Source: Streptosporangiaceae bacterium (GTDB lineage: Bacteria > Actinomycetota > Actinomycetes > Streptosporangiales > Streptosporangiaceae). Taken from it: DNA of 5,552 nucleotides. Shown piece after piece: positions 1 through 4,511 of the stretch. The notes beneath the pieces are model-generated. The model saw nothing but the letters and a program-made list of their open reading frames with translations, was not told the origin of the DNA and ran no database searches. Location of the stretch: assembly GCA_030038715.1 (NCBI GenBank), contig JASHSO010000244.1, positions 1 to 5,552 of the forward strand, written 5' to 3'. Position 1 is the stretch's first letter; the number at the start of each line of letters is the position of its first letter. The translations under genes were made by a program, and so were the position numbers.

Positions 1-41
1 TACAAGCCGCTGCGGGGCGGGCGCGGGAGGCCGCGCCTGTC

Positions 42-62
42 GGGGGTACCAGCTGAACCCCC
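42..62. other. Weak hairpin before the regulator gene
   Basis: Arms GGGGGT (42-47) and ACCCCC (57-62) enclose a 9-base loop. It could be a terminator of a gene ending to the left: one plus-strand frame runs from the window edge to a TGA at 54-56. It could equally be a leader structure of the regulator. There is no T-tract and the flanking DNA is too short to decide. Confidence 0.22.
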
Positions 63-86
63 TTCGCCGCCAGCCGGGCACGTACC

Positions 87-986
87 GTGGATGCCATGAC
101 CGTCAACCGGGCTGACGCGCGGGACTTCCTGATCACCCGCCGCGCCAAGATCACCCCCGAGCAGGCCGGACTCACGTTCTACGGCGGCAACCGGCGCGTT
201 CCCGGCCTGCGCCGCGAGGAGGTCGCCATACTCGCCGGGGTCAGCGCCGACTACTACACCCGGCTGGAAAAGGGCAACCTCTCCGGCGTATCGAACAGCG
301 TTCTGGACGCGATCGCCGGCGCGCTCCAGCTCGACGAAGCCGAGCGGCTCTACTTGCGCGACCTCGCCCGCGCCGCGAACACGAGGCCCACCCGCGGCGC
401 CAGGCGCCCGCCACGGCACATCCGGCCCGGCATCCAGCGCATCCTCGACGGCATGCCCGAAACGCCAGCTTTCGTTCGCAACGGCCGCCTCGACGTCCTG
501 GCCGCCAACACCCTCGGCAGGGCGCTGTACTCACCGGCTTTCAGGGACCCGGACAGCCCGGTCAACCTAGCCAGATTCCGGTTCCTCGACCCCGCCGCCC
601 GCGACTTCTACCCCGACTTTGACGAGTCCGCCCACACCACCGTCGCGCTGCTGCGCACTGAAGCCGGACGCGACCCCTTCAACAAGGACCTCACCGACCT
701 CGTCGGCGAGCTATCCACCCGCAGCGACGAATTCCGCTCCATGTGGGCGTCGCACAACGTCCGCCTGCACCGCACCGGCCTCAAGCACTTCCGCCACCCA
801 GCCGTAGGGCACCTCGACCTTATGTTCGAGGCCATGGCCATCGAAGCCGACGAAGGCCTCACCCTCACCGCATACACGGCAGAGCCCGGCACACCCTCCC
901 ACGACACCCTCCGGCTCCTCGCCAGCTGGGCCGCCACCCCAGGCAATGAGGACACCGGCCTGCCCACGGGACACGCGCGCGCGTGA
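87..986 (+). CDS. XRE-family helix-turn-helix regulator with MmyB-like ligand-binding domain
   Basis: This is a probable DNA-binding transcriptional regulator of the large actinobacterial XRE/MmyB-like family, acting in the cytoplasm. Residues about 12-85 form the helix-turn-helix region and carry the family hallmark PGLRREEVAILAGVSADYY followed by TRLEKG (39-63). Residues about 110-285 match the MmyB-like ligand-binding domain: RNGRLDVLAAN near 131, DPFNKDLTDLVGEL near 186, then LHRTGLKHFRHPAVG and the closing LRLLASWA. The length of about 296-299 residues is normal for the family, so the gene looks complete. Two starts are possible, GTG at 87 and ATG at 96 (MTVNRAD); neither has a strong Shine-Dalgarno sequence, and I slightly favour ATG 96. 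The ligand is unknown. Relatives often control a neighbouring, frequently divergent, oxidoreductase gene, but that neighbour would lie left of the window. The gene converges with the methyltransferase gene, so it is not in an operon with anything visible. Confidence 0.93.
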   Translation: MDAMTVNRADARDFLITRRAKITPEQAGLTFYGGNRRVPGLRREEVAILAGVSADYYTRLEKGNLSGVSNSVLDAIAGALQLDEAERLYLRDLARAANTRPTRGARRPPRHIRPGIQRILDGMPETPAFVRNGRLDVLAANTLGRALYSPAFRDPDSPVNLARFRFLDPAARDFYPDFDESAHTTVALLRTEAGRDPFNKDLTDLVGELSTRSDEFRSMWASHNVRLHRTGLKHFRHPAVGHLDLMFEAMAIEADEGLTLTAYTAEPGTPSHDTLRLLASWAATPGNEDTGLPTGHARA

Positions 987-1004
987 TGTTGGACCGGCTA
1001 CCTG

Positions 1005-1023
1005 TCAGCACCAACTCAGCACC
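1005..1023. repeat. Left copy of an 18-base repeat
   Basis: TCAGCACCAACTCAGCAC begins 19 bases after the regulator stop. A copy with one mismatch (17/18) lies at 3823-3840. The left copy is itself two TCAGCACC units separated by AAC (1005-1012 and 1016-1023). It lies in the 128-base gap between convergent genes, where no clear terminator is visible. An att-like or duplicated site is possible; chance similarity is not excluded. Confidence 0.4.
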
Positions 1024-1114
1024 ACACGCAGAGCGGAATCGCCCGCCCGGATTTGTGCGCCGGACATCGATGACCCGGCCCCAGTCCGGGCTGGTCCGCG
1101 GTCGCCAACGGAGG

Positions 1115-1960
1115 TCAGCGTTCGAGGCGCCGTGCGTGGACGATGACCCGGCGCCGGTAAGGCTGGAGTTGAAGGGTCGGTGCCGCTTCCATCTGCAAGG
1201 ACGCCGCCGCGGCCTCGCCCATCTCGTCAGCGAGCGTCGGCATCGCTTCCATGACGGCGCCGAAGGTCGCAGGCACTCGAACTGCCCAGCCGACAGATTC
1301 CTGGTACGAGTCGATTGCAAAGCCCGCAGTCGCGAGCAGCGGGGCGTAGTCGGGCACAGGGTCGACGCCGAGAACAGGTATCCCTGCGACGCGCTCGGGG
1401 TCCACCTCGAATGCGGAGAACGCCAGCCGCCCCCGAGGGCGCAGGATGCGGTAAGCCTCGCGGAACACCTCGGTTTTGTCGGGGGCGTACTGGATCGCGT
1501 CGACGCTCACCGCAGCGTCGGCGGCGCCATGCCCAAGTCCAGTGCTCGCAAATGTGCCTAGCTGATAGAGCGAACGGTCCGCCAGGCCAACCTGCTCGGC
1601 GCGCTTGCGAGCTTGCGCCAGGCCCGCGGATGACGGGTCGACGCCGATGACCGATGCTCCGCATTGTCTTGCGATCCACAGGCCCGGTCCTCCGGTGCCG
1701 CAAGCCAGGTCAGCGAGCACTGTTCCTTCGCCAAGCGCGAGGAAATGCGCCATGGCCTGAAGCTCGTCGTAAGTGAGGAAGCTGATGTGAGCGAACTCAG
1801 CGGGGAATGGGCCGCCGTAGGCGTGGTCAGCCCACAGCCTGGCGAAGGCCGGACTCGATGCGGCTGCGGCGTAGACCGCGTCGTAGCCGTCCACGACGAC
1901 ATCGAAGGCACTGTCGGCTCGGACGCCATCACGCCGCCAGTTCTGATCGGATTTGGTCAC
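1115..1960 (-). CDS. Class I SAM-dependent methyltransferase
   Basis: This is a probable cytoplasmic S-adenosylmethionine-dependent methyltransferase of unknown substrate, 281 residues, with the Rossmann-like class I fold. Visible motifs are motif I VLADLACGTGGPGLW (81-95), the acidic end of strand 2 in GVDPSS (Asp108), motif III region AADAAVSVDAIQYAPDK (146-162), and the post-motif III strand RILRPRGRLAFSAFE (171-185). An N-terminal YDAVYAAAASSPAF segment (26-39) precedes a helical lid with EFAHISFLTYDEL; this layout is common in actinobacterial methyltransferases annotated only by fold. The C-terminus PYRRRVIVHARR also fits the family. The start is GTG at 1960, with only a weak purine-rich AAGAAAG upstream. 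It converges with the regulator gene. Just behind its start is the 3' edge of another methyltransferase fragment on the same strand, so the locus may once have held two. Fold assignment is firm; substrate and pathway cannot be read from sequence. Confidence 0.93.
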   Translation of the reverse strand: MTKSDQNWRRDGVRADSAFDVVVDGYDAVYAAAASSPAFARLWADHAYGGPFPAEFAHISFLTYDELQAMAHFLALGEGTVLADLACGTGGPGLWIARQCGASVIGVDPSSAGLAQARKRAEQVGLADRSLYQLGTFASTGLGHGAADAAVSVDAIQYAPDKTEVFREAYRILRPRGRLAFSAFEVDPERVAGIPVLGVDPVPDYAPLLATAGFAIDSYQESVGWAVRVPATFGAVMEAMPTLADEMGEAAAASLQMEAAPTLQLQPYRRRVIVHARRLER

Positions 1961-2061
1961 TACCCGACTTTCTTGCCTGCGGGACTCTCTGGCAACATGC
2001 GCGGCGTTGCCGCAGCTCAGGACTCAGGACTGCCTTCGCAGCGCGATCCAGGTGAAGGGCT

Positions 2062-2181
2062 GTAGTGACGCCCTGGGCGCCACCGCAGAATGTCGGCTGT
2101 GAGCCAGTCAATCTGGCCAGCTCTCGGGCCAAGGCGGTCGCGGGCTCGCTGCATGCCGACAGCACGAGCTCGGATGTGGAG
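2062..2181 (-). pseudogene. Internal fragment of a second class I methyltransferase
   Basis: The minus strand encodes about 40 residues including RARDRLGPRAGQIDWLTAD and ILRWRPGRHY. This is the segment of class I methyltransferases running from the end of strand 2 (LHIRARAVGMQ, where relatives have L-D-I-S) through ARxRLG to DxxxWxPxRRYD. In relatives the next residues are close to DLWHDRAVFHFL; here the frame goes into unrelated residues and stops at 2017. A possible frameshifted continuation, HLDRAAKAVL, is in another frame. Motif I and the whole C-terminal half are missing. The visible homology begins about 20 bases after the stop codon of the toxin fragment. I infer a decayed, non-functional remnant. 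It is not a duplicate of the methyltransferase at 1115-1960, whose equivalent region reads differently. Confidence 0.6.
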
Positions 2182-2197
2182 GGCCGGTTGGCCGGCC
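2182..2197 (-). terminator. GC hairpin after the YoeB-like frame
   Basis: Arms GGCCGG (2182-2187) and CCGGCC (2192-2197) surround the tetraloop TTGG. It lies 3 bases beyond the toxin stop codon in the minus-strand direction, the expected place for a terminator. There is no T-tract, which is common in high-GC actinobacteria. Confidence 0.4.
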
Positions 2198-2200
2198 GCT

Positions 2201-2431
2201 CTACTTGCCGTAATGGAACCTGCAGATCGCGACCTCGACCCCGCCGTCGACCACCCGGCAGACGAGGCGGTGCTCCTGGGTGATCCTGCGGGACCACCAT
2301 CCAGCCCACTCGTATCGGAGCGGCTCAGGCTTCCCGATCCCCATGTTCTCGTTCCGCGAGATGTCCTCGACCAGCTGGTTGATCCGCCTGAGAATCTTGC
2401 GGTCCTGGGCTTGCCCTTTCCGCCCGCGCAC
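2201..2431 (-). pseudogene. YoeB/Txe-family toxin lacking its N-terminus
   Basis: The frame encodes the C-terminal seven-eighths of a YoeB/Txe ribosome-dependent mRNA interferase. The match to E. coli YoeB is collinear with an offset of ten residues: QAQDRKILRRINQLVED, then GKPEPLRYEWAGWWSRRIT, QEHRLVCRV and CRFHYGK at the end. The catalytic set is retained: Glu36, Arg55, His73 and Tyr74 correspond to YoeB Glu46, Arg65, His83 and Tyr84. Residues 1-6 (MRGRKG) do not resemble the family, and the first beta strand with its conserved aromatic residues is absent. No in-frame upstream sequence, which is open back to a TGA at 2549-2551, restores it. No YefM/Phd antitoxin is visible upstream, where a plus-strand hydrolase fragment lies instead. 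The GTG at 2431 has a well-placed ribosome binding site, so a shortened protein might still be made. I regard it as a truncated orphan; activity is doubtful but not excluded. Confidence 0.85.
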
Positions 2432-2438
2432 TGTCTCG

Positions 2439-2443
2439 TCCTT
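2439..2443 (-). promoter_or_regulatory. Ribosome binding site of the truncated toxin
   Basis: On the minus strand AAGGA lies exactly 7 bases before the GTG at 2431. This is the only reason to prefer that GTG as a live start. It may be fortuitous, since the frame lacks the family's N-terminus. Confidence 0.4.
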
Positions 2444-2454
2444 GGGCCGGTAGT

Positions 2455-2729
2455 GTCGGCCGCGGCGCGGTGCTCGCCGCCGTTCAGCCGCCCTTTTCTT
2501 TTCCCGGCCGTGAACCAGAAGTCGGGTGTCCCGGCTTGGGAGACCATCTCATCGTGGGCCGTGGTCGGCACTTGCCGACCACGCCATCCTCCCCGCCGAA
2601 CTGCTGGCCATGGCCCATCAGGCCCACGCTCACATCACCGTGGCACCTGGTGGTCCGCACCTGCTGTTGGTCTAGGCCGCCGGACTTGTCAATAACGTCA
2701 TCGTGAAGGCCAACCACGGGACCACCTGA
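2455..2729 (+). pseudogene. Frameshifted C-terminal third of an alpha/beta hydrolase
   Basis: Three plus-strand frames joined in order give about 88 residues of an alpha/beta hydrolase of the same broad family as the intact gene at 2854. VLAAVQ starts at 2470. One extra base near 2485-2489 moves the frame to RPFLFPAVNQK and SGVPAWETISSWAVVGT. One extra T at 2572-2573 moves it to ADHAILPAELLAMAHQ, AHAHITVAPGGPHLLLV. An in-frame TAG (2673-2675) then stands where relatives usually have Ser, and AAGLVNNVIVKANHGTT continues to TGA at 2727-2729. The triad Asp (GAC 2577-2579) and His (CAC 2658-2660) positions survive, but the nucleophile-bearing N-terminal two thirds are gone. The recognisable match ends near 2455, about 25 bases from the head of the toxin frame on the other strand. 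Three independent lesions make this a clear pseudogene. Confidence 0.87.
2561..2582. repeat. Perfect 10-base inverted repeat at a frameshift
   Basis: Arms GTGGTCGGCA (2561-2570) and TGCCGACCAC (2573-2582) are separated by CT. The extra T that breaks the hydrolase frame lies at the centre. The arms encode VVGTADH, a normal hydrolase sequence, so the dyad is explained at least partly by coding history. Confidence 0.6.
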
Positions 2730-2805
2730 CGATAGACCGGCGAACGAAGCAAGCAAGCCGCCGCTGCTAGCATCATCCATCCCCATCCAGAGATCTCGAG
2801 CGGGG

Positions 2806-2826
2806 CGTCCGGTGCTATGCCGGACG
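2806..2826. promoter_or_regulatory. Dyad in the hydrolase leader, possible operator
   Basis: Arms CGTCCGG (2806-2812) and CCGGACG (2820-2826) flank the 7-base spacer TGCTATG. The dyad ends 27 bases before the start codon of the hydrolase gene. It could bind a dimeric repressor or form a leader hairpin in the transcript. No confident -35/-10 pair is visible nearby; a lone TAGCAT at 2768-2773 is the best -10-like sequence. Confidence 0.4.
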
Positions 2827-2838
2827 GCCCGCCCATCC

Positions 2839-2846
2839 AAGAAGGG
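2839..2846 (+). promoter_or_regulatory. Ribosome binding site deciding the hydrolase start
   Basis: AAGAAGGG lies 7 bases before ATG 2854. It favours that start over the in-frame GTG at 2812, whose extra 14 residues (MLCRTARPSKKGIA) are not hydrolase-like. Confidence 0.75.
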
Positions 2847-2853
2847 CATCGCC

Positions 2854-3552
2854 ATGAGCAACAAGCCAAGCGTCGTGCTCGTCCATGGTTTCTGGGGTGG
2901 GGCCGCCCACTGGGCCAAGGTCATCCTCGACCTCAGCCGTCGCGGTTACGACTCGCTGCACGCGGTCGAGAATCCGCTGACGTCCCTGTACGACGACGCT
3001 GAGCGCACGGAGAAGATGATCAGGCAGGTCGATGGCCCAGTCCTGCTCGTCGGCCACTCCTACGGCGGGGCGGTGATTACCCAGGCAGGTGACCTCCCGA
3101 ATGTGCTCGGGCTCGTGTACGTGGCGGCCTTTGCGCCTGACAACGGTGAGAACCTTGGCGAGATCTCCGGCTGGAATGTGGCAGAGGCCGCAGCTGCTGG
3201 GAACATCGCCCCCGACTCGGATGGGTACGTGTGGATCAAGCAGGACAAGTACCACGAGAGCTTCTGCCAGGACCTTCCCGCCGATGAAGCGCTGGTAATG
3301 GCAGTGACGCAGAAGGCCCCGGTTGGCTCAACCTTCGGGAACGCGGTCTCGAACCCGGCGTGGCGGAAGAGGCCCGCCTGGTATCAGGTCTCGACAAGCG
3401 ACCGCATGATCCACCCGGACACCGAGCGCCGCATGGCCGAGCGCCTGAACGCGCGGGACACGGTCGAGCTCGACGCCAGCCACGCCTCACTCGCCTCGCA
3501 GCCAGCTGCGATCGCCGACCTCATCGACCAGGCAGCGGCCGCGCTCGCTTAG
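2854..3552 (+). CDS. Alpha/beta hydrolase, small esterase-like
   Basis: This 232-residue protein is a complete alpha/beta hydrolase, probably a soluble cytoplasmic carboxylesterase; no signal peptide or membrane segment is visible. The N-terminus MSNKPSVVLVHGFWGG holds the oxyanion-hole HG motif (11-12). The nucleophile elbow is VGHSYGG with Ser69. The acid is probably Asp183 in STSDRMIHP, and the catalytic His is His210 in DASHASLASQP. This size and motif set match the compact group annotated as salicylate or methyl-ester esterase-like and pyrethroid hydrolase-like proteins, and the lid is short. The start at ATG 2854 is chosen for its ribosome binding site and because family members begin just before the VVLVHG strand. 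A decayed hydrolase of the same group ends 124 bases upstream on the same strand, sharing the pattern PAW, then W-VVGTADH versus WYQVSTSD, then the H-L motif. The two are paralogues, not a recent duplication. Substrate is unknown. Confidence 0.93.
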   Translation: MSNKPSVVLVHGFWGGAAHWAKVILDLSRRGYDSLHAVENPLTSLYDDAERTEKMIRQVDGPVLLVGHSYGGAVITQAGDLPNVLGLVYVAAFAPDNGENLGEISGWNVAEAAAAGNIAPDSDGYVWIKQDKYHESFCQDLPADEALVMAVTQKAPVGSTFGNAVSNPAWRKRPAWYQVSTSDRMIHPDTERRMAERLNARDTVELDASHASLASQPAAIADLIDQAAAALA

Positions 3553-3568
3553 CCAGGTGCGGCTGGCT
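3551..3568 (+). terminator. Hairpin overlapping the hydrolase stop codon
   Basis: Arms AGCCAG (3551-3556) and CTGGCT (3563-3568) enclose GTGCGG, and the right arm runs into TGTCT. The left arm starts within the TAG stop codon. The location and the weakly T-rich tail fit a terminator. Confidence 0.45.
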
Positions 3569-3822
3569 TGTCTCAGCTGCCCATGGCGCGCGGAGTCGCC
3601 CGGCCGGGGTGTGACACGCTCGCCAGTCATGGGCGGGCATGCCCGGCCTTCGGTGACGCAAGACCTGTGAGTCAGCGGCCCGGCACCCGCACGTTAGTCA
3701 GATCCGCGCGCATAGCTAATCCGTTGCCGTCTTCGGGGCGAGCGCTAACGGCTGGGGCATCCCGCAGCGGCCCTTCCATGCATCTCGGCAGGTCAGCGAG
3801 GCTGACTCTAACCGCTAGGGGC

Positions 3823-3840
3823 TCAGCGCCAACTCAGCAC
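3823..3840. repeat. Right copy of the 18-base repeat
   Basis: TCAGCGCCAACTCAGCAC matches 17 of 18 bases of the copy at 1005-1022 in the same orientation. The pair encloses the methyltransferase, the first debris cluster and the intact hydrolase. Confidence 0.4.
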
Positions 3841-3966
3841 GCTATCGGGAACTGGCGGGAACCAACCAGGAATAACGGGTGAAACGGCCGGCCCTCAGAA
3901 ACCCGGGCTCACGGGCTCTTTTGAGATCCGCACCAGCGCCATGACCTGTTGCGAGCCACCAAGATC

Positions 3967-3995
3967 GGTCCTTGAGTATCAAAGGTAGGTCCTTG
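3967..3995. repeat. Two GGTCCTTG direct repeats
   Basis: GGTCCTTG occurs at 3967-3974 and 3988-3995, two turns of helix apart (21 bases start to start). The intervening CCTTGA-GTA-TCAAAGG is also an imperfect dyad. Short spaced repeats such as these occur at insertion-sequence ends and at regulator binding sites; no transposase is present to decide. Confidence 0.3.
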
Positions 3996-4011
3996 CTGGA
4001 TGGTCTGGCCC

Positions 4012-4028
4012 ACCGCCGACGAGGCGGT
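4012..4028 (-). terminator. Hairpin downstream of the VapC fragment
   Basis: Arms ACCGCC (4012-4017) and GGCGGT (4023-4028) enclose GACGA. In the minus-strand direction it starts 19 bases after the stop codon of the VapC-like frame, so it may be that gene's surviving terminator. No T-tract follows. Confidence 0.4.
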
Positions 4029-4047
4029 TCGCGACGTGTGCGACGCG

Positions 4048-4197
4048 TCAGAGAACCACTATGCGGGCGTGGTGACCGGCTGACTTGCGCAACCTGCTGT
4101 CCTTGGTGAGTAGAGAGCAGTCCAGGGTCTCAGCGAGCGCGATGTAGGCGGCATCGTAGGCGGATACGTTCTGCCGGAGCTGGAACGCCCGCCTGCG
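4048..4197 (-). pseudogene. C-terminal fragment of a VapC-type PIN-domain toxin
   Basis: The last 48-49 residues of the minus-strand frame match the C-terminal part of VapC PIN-domain ribonucleases: RAFQLRQNVSAYDAAYIALA, then ETLDCSLLTKDSRLRKSAG and HHARIVVL at the stop. The Asp of AYDAAY and the Asp of KDSRL occupy the positions of the later PIN acidic metal ligands. The N-terminal two thirds, including the first catalytic Asp and the central acidic residues, are absent. Upstream of about 4198 the frame is open to 4347, but its residues are antisense to a plus-strand hydrolase fragment and do not resemble a PIN domain. No VapB antitoxin is present. The fragment should be inactive; it is the second toxin remnant in the window with an intact C-terminus. 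Confidence 0.78.
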
Positions 4198-4200
4198 CAA

Positions 4201-4345
4201 GCCGTCGGACCGGACTGGGCCCGCGCTTTCGCCTCCGACGCGCACCGGCCCGAGATCTACCTGGTCGACGGCGGCCACTTCCTGCTCGAGAGCGAGCTTG
4301 ACGCCGCGGTCGGCGATGTCCGGCCGTTCCTCGACAGGGCCTGTC
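4201..4345 (+). pseudogene. C-terminal fragment of another alpha/beta hydrolase
   Basis: The plus strand encodes GPDWARAFASDAHRPEIYLV, then DGGHFLLESELDAAVGDV and RPFLDR. This is the C-terminal end of alpha/beta hydrolases: the PE-I-LVDGGHF strand and turn carrying the catalytic His (CAC 4276-4278), then the last helix ending FLDR. It belongs to a different branch from the fragment at 2455-2729. Homology starts abruptly at about 4201, three or four bases from where the opposite-strand VapC match starts. The normal stop codon is missing: the frame continues in non-family residues to a TGA at 4561-4563, overlapping the end of the beta-propeller gene. There is no start codon before the homology. 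It is a remnant without nucleophile or oxyanion hole. Confidence 0.75.
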
Positions 4346-4393
4346 ATGAGCGGGCCACTGCAGGATCAGACGGTGCTGGTCGTCGGGCGCGGC
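4346..4393 (+). pseudogene. First 16 codons of a short-chain dehydrogenase
   Basis: ATG 4346 opens MSGPLQDQTVLVVGRG, which matches the N-terminal strand and beginning of the glycine-rich NAD(P)-binding loop of short-chain dehydrogenases (typically VVGxGSGIG). After Gly the family pattern ends: EAGVGTDH continues to a TGA about 140 bases on without any Rossmann-fold features. It starts directly after the FLDR end of the hydrolase fragment, so the two probably came as one piece of an old hydrolase-dehydrogenase operon. The match is short, so this call is less sure than its neighbours. Confidence 0.45.
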
Positions 4394-4465
4394 GAGGCCG
4401 GTGTCGGGACCGACCACATCGACCGCACCGACGATGTTCAGTCCTCGTCCCGGATCGACGGAACG

Positions 4466-4508
4466 GTGCCGATCCGGCACGAGGGGTGCTTGCGTGCGAC
4501 GCGCAAGC
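4466..4508 (-). terminator. Tandem hairpins after the beta-propeller gene
   Basis: In the minus direction, GCTTGCG/CGCAAGC (4502-4508 with 4488-4494, 7-base loop) begins 3 bases after the stop codon. A second hairpin, GTGCCG-ATC-CGGCAC (4466-4480), follows. Perfect 7- and 6-base stems right after a stop fit an actinobacterial terminator without a T-tract. Confidence 0.55.
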
Positions 4509-4511
4509 GGC

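Larger units (their letters stand above)
3569..4047. other. About 480 bases with no supported gene
   Basis: No frame here has the strong G/C third-position bias of the genuine genes, and no protein family is recognisable. It contains a 12-base palindrome CGGGCATGCCCG (3634-3645), a hairpin GTCAGC-GAG-GCTGAC (3792-3806), the right copy of the 18-base repeat (3823-3840), a pair of GGTCCTTG units (3967 and 3988), and the hairpin at 4012-4028. It is relatively rich in TAA/TAG-like and AT-containing words from about 3700 onwards, unlike its neighbours. I infer degraded intergenic or mobile-element-derived DNA; no tRNA is apparent. Confidence 0.55.

Noticed and set aside
3..56. Possible 3' end of an upstream gene ending at TGA 54-56
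   Set aside because: Eighteen codons of Ala/Arg-rich sequence are too few to identify, and all frames in such GC-rich DNA look open over this length.
1074..1090. Hairpin CCCGG/CCGGG between the convergent genes as a bidirectional terminator
   Set aside because: The stem is five bases without a T-tract and competes with an alternative pairing; not strong enough to annotate.
2016..2031. Tandem CTCAGGA repeat
   Set aside because: Two 7-base units are too short to mean anything by themselves; no further copies nearby.
2017..2571. Long minus-strand frame of 184 codons spanning the debris
   Set aside because: Only its last part (2062-2181) resembles a protein family. The rest is antisense to the hydrolase fragment and out of frame with the YoeB-like coding sequence.
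2090..2695. Long plus-strand frame of 201 codons
   Set aside because: It is a mosaic: only about 2488-2572 is real hydrolase remnant, and the rest is antisense of the toxin and methyltransferase fragments or out of frame.
3634..3645. Palindrome CGGGCATGCCCG
   Set aside because: A short GC-rich palindrome of this kind is expected by chance in such DNA, and no gene start is near it.
3568..3882. Plus-strand frame of 104 codons in the gene-free region
   Set aside because: Codon use lacks the strong G/C third-position bias of the real genes, it has a TTA codon and many A/T-ending codons, no ribosome binding site, and no recognisable family.
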